This document shows positions 55,301 to 64,000 of a DNA stretch of 64,000 bases, one piece after another. Under the pieces are notes generated by a model that worked only from the letters and a program-made list of their open reading frames with translations, did not search any database and was not told the origin of the DNA. The DNA comes from Tilletia caries (taxonomy: Eukaryota; Basidiomycota; Exobasidiomycetes; Tilletiales; Tilletiaceae), in contig JALUTQ010000045.1 in the NCBI GenBank assembly GCA_032718865.1, positions 1,674,001-1,738,000 on the forward strand, written 5' to 3'. Each line of letters opens with the position of its first letter. Position 1 is the first letter of the stretch. A program made the translations under genes and the position numbers.

Positions 55301-58060
55301 TTCTGACAGCATGTACCTAGCCATTCATAGTATTGAGCTGTCCTCAGCTGCGGAAAAAAACCAAAAAATCTCGTGTCAGCTCAGCCGTCATGGGAAAAGA
55401 GTGCAGACATAGGAAAGGCAACAACTCACTCCCTCGATGCGGTCCATCTCAGTCAAAACGTCAAAAGCTTCCTGCCAGTATCCGTACTCCATGTAGGCCT
55501 GTGCTACATCAGCAAAGAGATCCGAATGGACGGCTACGTCATGCTCAAGCACGATAGAGAATTGTCGCTGCCCAAGAATTCGGAGATCGTCAGCCACAAA
55601 AACAGAAGACATGTCTGATGCCGGTCTCGACCAGCGGTACCGCGCTCACCTCAGCTTCATCCTCATCACCGATCATCAGCCGAGCCCGGCCAAGCAGGAC
55701 GCGGAGTGAGGGTGACATTCCAAAGACGGGCGCCCGACTCTCCCAAGCCTCCCACTGTCGCCGTCGCGCGATCAGCTCGATATCGTTCGCCATCTCCTTC
55801 TCCTGATCGGCATCAGCGTCAGCATCAGCGTCGTCCCCCACCCCTTCCTCGCCGTCATCCCGGTCCCCATCCCGGTCGGGTTCACCATCGCTTCGCTCAT
55901 CATCGTCATCAGCTGGATCTTCGTCTTGACGATTCGCGCTCTTGCCACCCGCTCGACCGTTACCGCCACCTTTCTCCTTTCGTAAGCGTCTCCGTCGACG
56001 ACCGGCAGCGAGCAAGTCCGTGCTCCTGTTGAACGCTCGCCGACCTTCGTCGTCGTCTTCTTCGTCGAACACCTGATCTTCCCGCCCAGGCCGGACCTCG
56101 TCAAACTCGCGATCGTCAAATTCGAGGTCGTCCCAGTACGACTCCTCGGCTCGACCTTGGAGCCAGCGGACCGTTTCTCGGAGGACGGTAATGGCTTGAA
56201 TAGGTTCCTTGGCATAGAGGAGGAACTCGACGTGGGAGTAGAGGTCCATTTCAGTGTAAGTGTTCGACTTGACTTCGTCCTCGTTGCCCGGATGTTCCAC
56301 TGCCGAACCTCGGTCCGCATCGCCAGAATGATCTCCTTCCTGTGCGCGAGTTGACTGATTGGCAGCCATCAATTCTATCTGAACTGGGTCAGGAGCGTCC
56401 CCGACCGCTCGTGAACGCCCATCGCTGGACTCGCTCCCTGCTGGGTTTGAGAACCGCTGCATCATCCATTTGCGCACCACGTCCATGAGAGCTGCACCTC
56501 GCCTGTACTCCTGCTGGCCGAAATAGAGTCGAATAGCTGCTTCTTTAGCTTCGTGGTCCCACGGCCGAAGCTCGACAATCATCGCATAGCCTCTGGCTGC
56601 GCCCCGAGTGTCCCGCAACTGTTCAAGCAAGATGGCCCGGTCCCACATGGCGTCCGTGTCGGTTTTACCGCTCCGAATGATGGCTTGCTGAAGGCAGTAT
56701 ATTGCCTGTTGTCGTGCGCCCAGTTGTCGGGAGCTATCTGCGAGCTCCTTGAACATTTCCACAGCTGTGGAGTCGGAAGACAAGGAGGCGAGAATAATAC
56801 CGGCCTGTACAGCTTCTGCATGCTGTTCCTTTTCGCGGAAGCAGAGCATGAGCAAAGTCCATGCTGCGCGAGCGTAGGGTTCGATGCTGATAATCTCATG
56901 GAGAGAGGCGATGGCGTCTTCCCAATTGCCCATGACATAGTCAGAGTTGGCCTCGGACAGGTGGTCTTTGATCTCTGCTGATAGAGCCTGCTGTCTTGGT
57001 GCGTTTCGTGTCTGAGAGAAAGTGAAAGGCCAATCAATATTGAGAAGTTCAGAGCTGAAGCGGGTGCATGTAGGGCGGGCGCTGACCACGTACCCTTCGC
57101 GTCCTTTTTCGCTTCATGCCATGCGCGCCCCTCAGCTCATCCTCGAAGTCCTCTTTCTCTTGAATCATGGCCTGGTCCCATCTCCGAACGCTTGGCTTCC
57201 TGCCAGGCTCAAGCCGCATGCCACTTTCCGTATTTTCATCTGCACGCGAAGATGATGCAGCCTGACTCCGACCTGCGCGACCGGAAGCCCCTTCGTCACC
57301 TTGAATCGCAGCCACCAGACGTCTGCGGGGTTGTAGACGAAGTGATCAGCTCGCCGAATGTGGTAGCTTAAAAGGGTGCATTTACTCACGCAATTTCATC
57401 CTCGCCTACTTGCACGTCCTCGTCTGCGCCGACAAAACCGAGCTCTTCCATACGCTGCATCCCGCCCGCGCGATATCTGCTCTGCTGTTGGAATGCGGGA
57501 TCGATAGCCGCATCGTGAAGCGGAGATGCTGCACCGCCGTCGGCTCCTCCTCCTGCCGGCGAATCGCTGTCGGTTGGAAATGCATGCGGGCCATCATGCG
57601 ATGAAACAGGCGGCGGAGGTGGCTGGGCAACGCCGTAAGGATGAGAGTATTGCTCTGCGAGTCGAAGCGCATCGAGATCAGGCGCTGCTGGGTAAGCATC
57701 GTCGTCGTCTCCGTCGTCGTCGCCGCTGTCGCCGCTATCGTCATCGTCGCCCTCCTCACCCTCGTGCCCGTCCTCATGGTCATCGTCGCCTTCCTCTTGA
57801 TCTTCCCGATACTCGTCCGCAGAGTCGTCGGCATCTTCATCGTAGAACATGTAGTCGCCGTCCTCGTCCTCCCACTCGTCCTCATCCTCGTCCTCGTCGT
57901 CATCCTGTGCCGCAGTCCCCAGCATGCGCTCGCGACTGGGACCTGCTTCTGCCTGAGTGTAGACCGCCTGCGCCTGCTGACCATAGCCGCCGCCGCCGCC
58001 GCCACCGCCGCCGCCGTCCTGCTCCTCCTCACGTGTTCGCTTCGAAGCTCGCGTGCTCAT
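52388..58060 (-). CDS. TFC4: transcription factor TFIIIC TPR subunit (tau131 / Sfc4 / GTF3C3)
   Basis: Fourteen exons on the minus strand: 58060-57390, 57322-57094, 57011-55650, 55567-55430, 55347-55260, 55188-55087, 55018-54402, 54328-54226, 54146-54052, 53972-53846, 53760-53119, 53027-52812, 52716-52604, 52525-52388; 1546 residues, all phases consistent. It is the TFIIIC subunit that bridges the A-box-bound factor to TFIIIB on tRNA genes. The first 220 residues are extremely acidic. From about 305 the TPR array starts (ANSDYVMGNWEDAIASLHEI), broken by an acidic/basic linker (about 580-730) and resuming with EHDVAVHSDLFADVAQAYME and LRTAQYYEWLGTCCQNLGK. The C-terminal helices QYSRTQSDPLICLLCGIAFL, NRQVDNRHHAALQGFAYLG and EAAFNLSLILASGG are family hallmarks. 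Confidence 0.95.
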
Positions 58061-58243
58061 CTCTCCAGTGCGTGCCTGTGCTGAGGCTTTGCCTTGAGAG
58101 GGAGTCCCCCATCCATCCATACATAGCGCGATCGGGGCGAGGCAAGGGAAGAAAATAAAGGCTCCGAGGATGAGCTCGACGCGGTCAAGGATGAGCTCGG
58201 CGCGTCGACGCGTGGCGGGGAGCGAGCGCGTGTCAATAGGAAG
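58061..58243. promoter_or_regulatory. shared divergent promoter TFC4 / MDM12
   Basis: Only 183 bases separate the two start codons. No clear TATA box is present, in contrast to the secreted-protein genes, which have one. Confidence 0.5.
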
Positions 58244-59855
58244 ATGTCGGTGGAGCTCGACTGGACGCTGCTGGACCGCGCGCTGGCGGACTCGCTTCTC
58301 AGCGCGCTCAACAACACCCTCGCCTCGACCGCCCGGCCAGCATTCATCGGCCCCATCGTGGCGACCTCGCTCGACTTCGGCAGCGAACCGCCGGACGCGC
58401 AGCTCATCCACATCGGCGACATCGACACCCTCTTCCTCGACCGCACCGACCGGCAGCGGGCCGCGGCCCTGGCGGATGAAGAAAAGCAGCGGCGGGAGCA
58501 GGAGCAGCGGCAGGAATTGGAGGATGAGCAGGAGGAAGCAGAACGGGAAGCGGCGGTGCGGCGCGAGGCTCAGGCAGCGCGCAATGGCAGACTGAACGGC
58601 GGTCCACGCCGCCCGCGTCCCCATCCTCAAGCTCAGCATCAGCATCAGCACCAACATCGGCGTGCTTCGACTCCCGACTCGAACCTGGGAAGCCCACTCG
58701 GCTCGGGCTCCGTGCTCGGGATCGGGATCGGCTACGGCTACGGCTCAGGCATGCGGACTCCCTCAGCGACGCCGTGGCAGCCGCAGGCAGCGATCATCGC
58801 AGCCGCAATGCGGGCCCAGGCTCGTGATCGCGAGGCAGCTCGTCACATTCCCGCTCCGCCCACCCGCCAACCCTCGGTGGCCGACGTGCGCACCCGCTTA
58901 CCCGTCTCTGGCTTTCCCTCGCCCCTCGACGAGCACGAGGACCCGACTCGGTCGCTACCACCGGGCAATTCGGCTACTGCTGCACCTTCGCTCCAGATCC
59001 AACTTCGCACCCGCTGGAGATCGTCCACTGTCAGGTGTAACATTCGCACCAGTCTCGTCATCAACATACCAAGTCCGCATTTCATGAGTCTCGACGTCAG
59101 CATAAGCCTCGTTGGTCTCACCTTCGACGGCGTTCTCATCATTGCCATCGAAGGGGAAAAGCGCAAGATGCACATCAGTCTGATGGAGTACGACGAGGAG
59201 TCCGAAGATGAAGACGAAGTCGAAGAGGAGGATGAAGAGCAGAACGTCGACGCAGCGGGATCAAGACCCGAGACAAGTATGCCCCCACCCTTAGGCCGGT
59301 CGTTCACCACCAACAACGCTTTACTTCACTCACCGCCTGACCACGCCAACCCACATCTACCGAATGACGAGCTCGTCTCGCCCACGCCTCCTCCAAAACC
59401 ACGTCCGCTTCTCCCAGCCGACCCCGCTCTCTCTCCATTGGCATCCAGAATACCCCTCCCGCCCACCTCAGCTGACGACGGCGCCCCGCTACACCCGCCA
59501 CGGCCTCCGCCATTCCGCTCCCAATCAGCCGCCGCCTATCTCTCCTCATCAGGTTTCTTTGGCAGCCCCATCCCTGCCACCCCAGGCGCCAGATTACTAC
59601 CCTCCCTCACCTTCGAAAGCTCCGTCGGCGAAGAGGACAAGCACGTGCTCAAAAACGTGGGAAAAGTCGAGAAGTTCGTCCAAGACATGATCCGCAAAGT
59701 CATAGAGGACCAGGTACGTATTCGGCGTCGTTTTCCACAGAAATTGCAGCCGGATCAAGTTCTAGAACTCACTCTTCTTCTCCGATTTGCAGCTTCTCTT
59801 TCCCAAATTCAAGACAGTCGACCTCAAGAAGAAGGGAACAGGACAAGGCAAATAA
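58244..59855 (+). CDS. MDM12: ERMES complex subunit Mdm12 (SMP-domain lipid transfer protein)
   Basis: Exon 58244-59713, intron 59714-59792 (gtacgt..gcag), exon 59793-59855; 510 residues. It links the endoplasmic reticulum to mitochondria and carries phospholipids between them, with Mmm1 and Mdm34. The N-terminus MSVELDWTLLDRALADSLLS and the following FGSEPPDAQLIHIGDIDTLF are diagnostic. The SMP domain is interrupted by a charged and His/Gln/Pro/Gly-rich insert (about 70-250), then resumes with LQIQLRTRWRSSTV and TSLVINIPSPHFMSLDVSIS. A second acidic/Pro insert (about 320-445) precedes the conserved end LLPSLTFESSVGEEDKHVLK, KVEKFVQDMIRKVIEDQ and, after the intron, LLFPKFKTVDL. Skipping the intron would lose this last motif. 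Confidence 0.96.
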
Positions 59856-60595
59856 AATGAAATGTCGATTGGGATCTATGAAGGTTCGAAGCAAGGACCC
59901 TGCCTCCCCGTGCAGCTCCAGACTCGCCAAGACAGCAGAGGTCAGAGCAGAGCAGAGCCTTGACTGGTGAGTCGTCGCACGAACAATTAAGATGGTGTCC
60001 GTGTGCTCTGCAGAATGAAAGGAGATCAGCATCGTCCGTCGATCAGAAGACAAGTTGGCCCAGGCCTTTAAGAAGTTGGAACGTTCAGGACGAAGCCACC
60101 AGCGCCATTCATGACCCACAAATGGGCAAGGACCCTGTCTGTGCCCCCAAACTCCCGAGCTTGGACCGGGAAATCGACGTGAGTGTAATCGCTCAGGACC
60201 TAGGCTGGGGCAGCCCGGGCAGCCAGGCGGCATCCGCGCGTAAAAAGCAGAGTTATCAGGCGAGTTGACGGTGAAAGAGAAGGAAGGGGCCTCGATAAGC
60301 GTCATGTAATACCAACTCACCGATGCGCTATGGTGTGGCTTATGCTGGAACCTGCTGGGCGGCCTGGACTAGCGACGCTGCGTGTTGCGTCTCCTCGCTC
60401 ACATACCCTTCTTCGTCTGTCAATTCTTTCTCCAGTATCCAGCGAGAAAGGCATAAATACAGACAGTCTGAATCCCCTCTCACAGTCCGCTTTTCCCTAT
60501 CATCCCACCTCCTCTGGTCTTCCAGTTTCACTCCTTCACCACTACCGTAACCTTTCACCACAAACCTTTCCCTTCCTCCAAACCTTACAGACAGT
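59856..60595. other. spacer and promoter of the 60596 gene
   Basis: No gene. cataaata at 60452-60459 may be the TATA box of the next gene, about 140 bases before its start. Confidence 0.45.
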
Positions 60596-61558
60596 ATGCT
60601 CGCTTTCGCCCCTTTCCTTGCCGTGGCCGTGCTCGCCCTGAACGTGCTGGCAGAGCGAAACACAGCGTATCCCGCCTGCGACACCCCTGTCGCGCCCAAG
60701 GTCAACAAGACGGTCACGGGTGTTGCCCTCCCCTTCGAGATCAGCGACGACACCGGTGAGTGGGGTCCTGTGGACTTCTTGTGAAAACAGCTCGACGTTG
60801 AGACTGATCATTTGCTCTCCCCCTTTGGATTTGCGGATCATCTTCAGTCTTCTACGTTGTGCCCGGTCTTGGCTCGTGCGGAGTTAACTACACCGACACC
60901 GACCTTGTTGCGTGCCTTGCTCCTGGCTGGATGGGTTCGGTACGTCCACACACTCGTCCTAAACCTCAATTCCTCTCCCTCTGTCCTTTGAGAATGCTGA
61001 CCCTGTTGCGAATTCCTCCTTGACCTTCTTTTCGACGTGCAGGCTTACCACAGCCACTGCGGCTCTCTCATCGCCGTCGCTGACCCCGAGACGGGAAAGC
61101 AGGTCATCGTCAAAGCTCTCGACACATGCGGCGCCGCAGCCAACACCACTTTCGGATGCAACGATATTTACCTGTTCGTACCCTGTTTTCGACTTCAACC
61201 TTGACAGAGATGGGATAGTGCATACTGACAATTCACGATTCCCTCCCTTTCGTTTTGCACGGGGTAACAGGTCAAAGACCGCCTTCGAGGACCTTGGCGG
61301 TAACACCACCCTCGGCCGTCTGACTTCCAACATCACCTGGAACTTCATCGCCAACGACACCAAGCGCCACGGCAAGAAGTGTGAGTAATACCCATCCTGG
61401 GCCCCGTCTCCCACCATATCTTGCCTGATGAACGCATCCACCCGCTCACGTTCTTCCTCCCTCTCTCTCCCTCTTCGCCCGAGTTTACAGCCAGCAAGAA
61501 GGGCAAGGGAAAGAGGGGTGACCTGACACCTGCTCGCCTCCCCGCCTTCAGTGCCTGA
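60596..61558 (+). CDS. secreted double-psi beta-barrel (RlpA/barwin-like) protein
   Basis: Exons 60596-60755, 60848-60939, 61043-61173, 61271-61380, 61491-61558; 186 residues, phases consistent. Signal peptide MLAFAPFLAVAVLALNVLA. The barrel domain spans about 55-160: YVVPGLGSCGVNYTDTDLV, HSHCGSLI, the core VIVKALDTCGAAANTTFGC, and SKTAFEDLGGNTTLGRLTSN ending NITWNFI. It has several Asn-X-Thr sites. The last exon adds a strongly basic tail (KKSSKKGKGKRGD). One donor is gttcgt, weaker than the others. It is related to the 143-residue protein at 37660, which lacks the basic tail and the N-terminal extension. Confidence 0.87.
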
Positions 61559-62151
61559 ACAACCCCCCCCCCCTCCCGGCCAAGAGTGCGGCACCCAGCT
61601 ACCAACCCAGCATGCTCGGTGTGAATTATCTCTCCTTTCTGGCTCCGGCATCCTATTCAACCCTTAATATCCTTACGCAAGAGTGACGAGCAGGGGCACG
61701 TCTACCATCTTCTTTCCAACCCTCTTCTTCTCGTTGTCATCGCGGTCTAATGTGTTCCCAGCCCGAACAATGGTTTTCTGCTATAGTAATGGACAATTCT
61801 TGAAGCGTTCAGTAGAAACTGAGGTCATGTTCTTCTCTTGTATGCCCACCGCCACCAACTGGACGAGCGAGGATCTTCCTACGTCGCGCCGAGCGGGCGC
61901 GGTCGTGTTGGAAAACCTGTACACCAGGACAACTGGTGCAGCCAGTGTGAGTGCGCGACGATATGACGGTACTAGAGTCCCACTGGGTGCGAAATGTGCG
62001 GCTGGAAGAAGTTTATGTAGGTCAAGTTTGCATTCGTATTGCGATTAGAAGGATGCGGAAGGAACAGTCGTGATAAGTGTACAGGATGCGAGCCCACAGC
62101 GTAGACCCTTTGAGAGAGGTGATAGAATCAGTAGTTGAGAGCCCAGGACAT
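61559..62151. other. spacer between secreted gene and BED-like gene
   Basis: A short open frame of about 120 codons (61683-62048) has no supporting features. A C-run lies at about 61565-61578. Nothing else is seen. Confidence 0.4.
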
Positions 62152-63362
62152 TCACGAGCGAGCAGGCTGGGTCCCGTTCTCGATCACAGTTTCGAGCTGA
62201 GCCGCTTGGGACTCCAAAACGGCGAGCGAATCAATGATTTTGTCCCTGGCAGTCAAAAGCGGCTCGAGTACCTGGGAGATGCGGGGTTTCTCCGCTTGAA
62301 GCGAGGCAATGGCGTCACGCAGCTTTGCGACGGCTTCCTGAGCGTCCGGGAGCGATCCGGGGTTTGTTTGGGCTACAATTGAGGTGTTTGACGTCGAGCC
62401 CGTCATGGTCCCGCTGTTTGTGGGTGCTGCAAGTGAGGAGGAGGTAGACGCTCCTGCGAAGAAAATGGGTCGATTGAGTCGGAGCCTGCCGCTGAGGAAG
62501 CGAAGAGGGTCAGACTCAGTTCTGCTCACCTGCATTCAAGTCGGTTTGTTGGGCAGGATCACTGCGCGCGCTCTTTACCGGATAAAGAGCAGGTCCCGTG
62601 GCATCTTTCTTCGTCGTCTGCAAGCTGGGTTCGGCAACTGCTTCCACAACACCTCGGGACGATGATTGAAACCACTGGAGTTCGGACATGGACGCGTCGG
62701 ACGAGTCGCTATCCCGTCGTGCACGCTGACGCGTCATGCGAGTAGCGGGCAGAACGGGTGGCGGGACTGAAAGAGGATACACATTCAAGATGCGATCCAA
62801 TCGTCAGCCTGCGTCTTACTGTCGATGTGGAACGCGTAACAGTGAACAAGCGCTCACCTGAATTTGTGGAGGATTTGGGCTGCGGAGCGGACCCGTTCAC
62901 AGCCGGGGGTTGGACCGTAGGCAAAGTGCGTTTAGGCGGCGGCGGCGGGGACCCAGGTGGACGATAAAACAGCGGCGGCGGCGGCCCAGGTGGAGGGGGA
63001 AGACACTTCCGGGGGTTTTTGGTCCGCGGCACTGCTGAAGGCTGGGGCTGAGGTTGAGCATGAGGCTGAGATGGGTGAGTTTGCACTGGAGCCTGGGTCG
63101 GAGCTGGAAGTTGCATTTTCTTCTGCGCCTGCTTCTGCTGGGACGTGTCGCGAGCCGGACAAGATTCTTTGGCATGTGCCGGCAGTGTGCTGTGGTTGGT
63201 CTTGCTCAAGTCGAAGAACCGACTGCAATCTTTGCATTTCCACTCCTCGCGGCCGTTGTAAGTTTTGAGCAGGACGAAAGATTGTAAGGCTGGAGGCATG
63301 GCCTCTCCTGAGCGAAAAGCGCGGGCTGCCAGGGACTCCTTTAACTTCCGTGCCTTGGCCAT
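62152..63362 (-). CDS. BED-type zinc-finger-like protein with Pro-rich linker
   Basis: Exons 63362-62858, 62766-62530, 62453-62152; 347 residues from the ATG at 63362 (an in-frame ATG at 63383 adds 7). Near the N-terminus WKCKDCSRFF followed by His-x5-His and a further Cys (HSTLPAHAKESC) fits a BED-like zinc finger (CxxC..HxxxxxH/C). A Gln/Pro linker with long Pro runs follows (about 75-165), then a Ser-rich part (ARRDSDSSDASMSELQWF), and a helical C-terminus (AQEAVAKLRDAIASLQAEK) that could form a coiled coil. BED fingers occur in hAT transposases and in host regulators; no transposase domain is seen here. A DNA-binding role is an inference. Confidence 0.7.
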
Positions 63363-63952
63363 TCCGCGTCCTGATCGCTGCAACTGTTATCGATCGCGTG
63401 GCGCGCCCGTGGGTGGACTTGAGGGAGGTGGTGACGGATTGCGGGAAGTGGCAAAGAAAAATTTGCGCCCGGAACGCAACGGATGTGGTTGTCGAGCAGA
63501 AGCTGCATGCTCGACATTCGACAAGATCTGACAATCAACAAAAAAAAAAACAGTAAGCACGTCCAATTTTCAATCAAAGACTGCACTTCGTACCGCTCCT
63601 ACCCCTCAACCACGACGATGAGAGCATGTACCGGTTACGGAAGAATGGAGTTCCGTCGGCTGCGCCCAAGTCGGACGTCAGTCGGGCGAAGGCAGTGCGA
63701 TCACGGAGGTAGCTCGAGGCGACACCCGCCTCAGCTACGCTCCGTTTCATCTCATTGAAAAATTCTCTGCACTTCCCTCTCTTCTCCCAGCAGACAGGGA
63801 CATGCAGAACCATCACCTCCTTCCTCTCCTCCCGCTGTCGCACTGCCTCTCGGCTCCCTGATCCTTCGTGAGCGTGCGCGAACGTTCTTCGTTGCGTTGT
63901 CTCTGTCTCGTTTCATCTCTTTTCTCTGCTTTCCGTTCACGCTTCACGATCA
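63363..63952. other. upstream region shared by the last two genes
   Basis: Contains copy 2 of the dispersed repeat (63635-63935). No other gene is seen. Confidence 0.4.
63635..63935 (+). repeat. dispersed repeat, copy 2
   Basis: Diverged copy of 44854-45120 on the same strand, with the same order of shared words. It lies directly before the candidate start codon at 63953, so it may be a duplicated promoter/leader. Confidence 0.6.
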
Positions 63953-64000
63953 ATGCCTGGAAACAACGACGGCAATTTCAACGGAGAAGACGAAGGACCC
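63953..64000 (+). CDS. possible gene start, cut by window end
   Basis: ATG (caATGcc) opens an Asn/Gly/Asp/Glu-rich frame (MPGNNDGNFNGEDEGP) that runs out of the window. It is supported only by the open frame and the pyrimidine-rich leader before it. Confidence 0.35.
   Translation, partial: MPGNNDGNFNGEDEGP

Noticed and set aside
61683..62048. 121-residue open frame between the DPBB and BED-like genes
   Set aside because: No recognisable domain, weak start, and no splice or promoter support.

Overview
The window is nuclear DNA of a fungus, most likely a basidiomycete. The evidence is many short introns (about 55-100 bases, GT..AG), GC-rich C-ending codons, TATA boxes about 110-140 bases before several starts, fungal-type genes (THI4 with the sacrificial-cysteine motif, the ERMES subunit MDM12, the TFIIIC tau131 subunit), and fungal transposons (Copia, a tyrosine-recombinase retroelement, pogo). 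Pucciniomycotina or Microbotryomycetes is my guess from intron density and gene style; nothing here proves it. Most exon structures below were built by hand. Exon lengths, phases and stops were checked to add up to whole codons.

Layout. 0-13 kb: a secreted helical protein (390), THI4 (1941), an accessory block present in only one of two duplicate copies (4080-7888), a two-domain secreted protein (8861), a third secreted protein (11426) and a DUF2256/DUF3253-like protein (12676). 13.9-16.5 kb: an 11-exon MFS permease of the Git1 / phosphate:H+ symporter type. 17-29 kb: a tyrosine-recombinase retrotransposon (gag, RT/RNase H, recombinase) whose 5' leader is split by a complete 6.5 kb Copia element with matching LTRs and a 5-base target duplication. 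29-33.4 kb: a terminal-inverted-repeat element carrying a tRNA-like sequence, then a MITE interrupted by a 3.2 kb pogo element with a decayed transposase. 33.6-35.5 kb: a low-complexity nuclear-type protein. 35.7-37.4 kb: a 1.6 kb non-autonomous TIR element. 37.6-44.6 kb: four small secreted-protein genes and two more MITEs. 46.3-51.8 kb: an inverted, partly decayed copy of the THI4 to 12 kb segment. 52.4-64 kb: the TFIIIC subunit, MDM12 in divergent orientation, a DPBB secreted protein, a BED-like zinc-finger protein and the start of one more gene.

How the parts fit together. The most striking large-scale structure is an inverted duplication with a spacer of about 34 kb. Arm A (2572 to about 12160) and arm B (about 46281-51786) carry THI4, the two-domain secreted gene and its one-domain neighbour in mirrored order. 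The THI4-to-secreted-gene part is nearly identical between arms, while the outer secreted gene has diverged strongly. THI4 in arm B has lost exons 1-3 and has a frame-breaking deletion. Around this, secreted proteins (three helical family members plus inverted copies, two double-psi beta-barrel proteins and three unrecognised small ones) share the locus with dense transposons. This is the pattern of an accessory, fast-evolving secretome island inserted among housekeeping genes.
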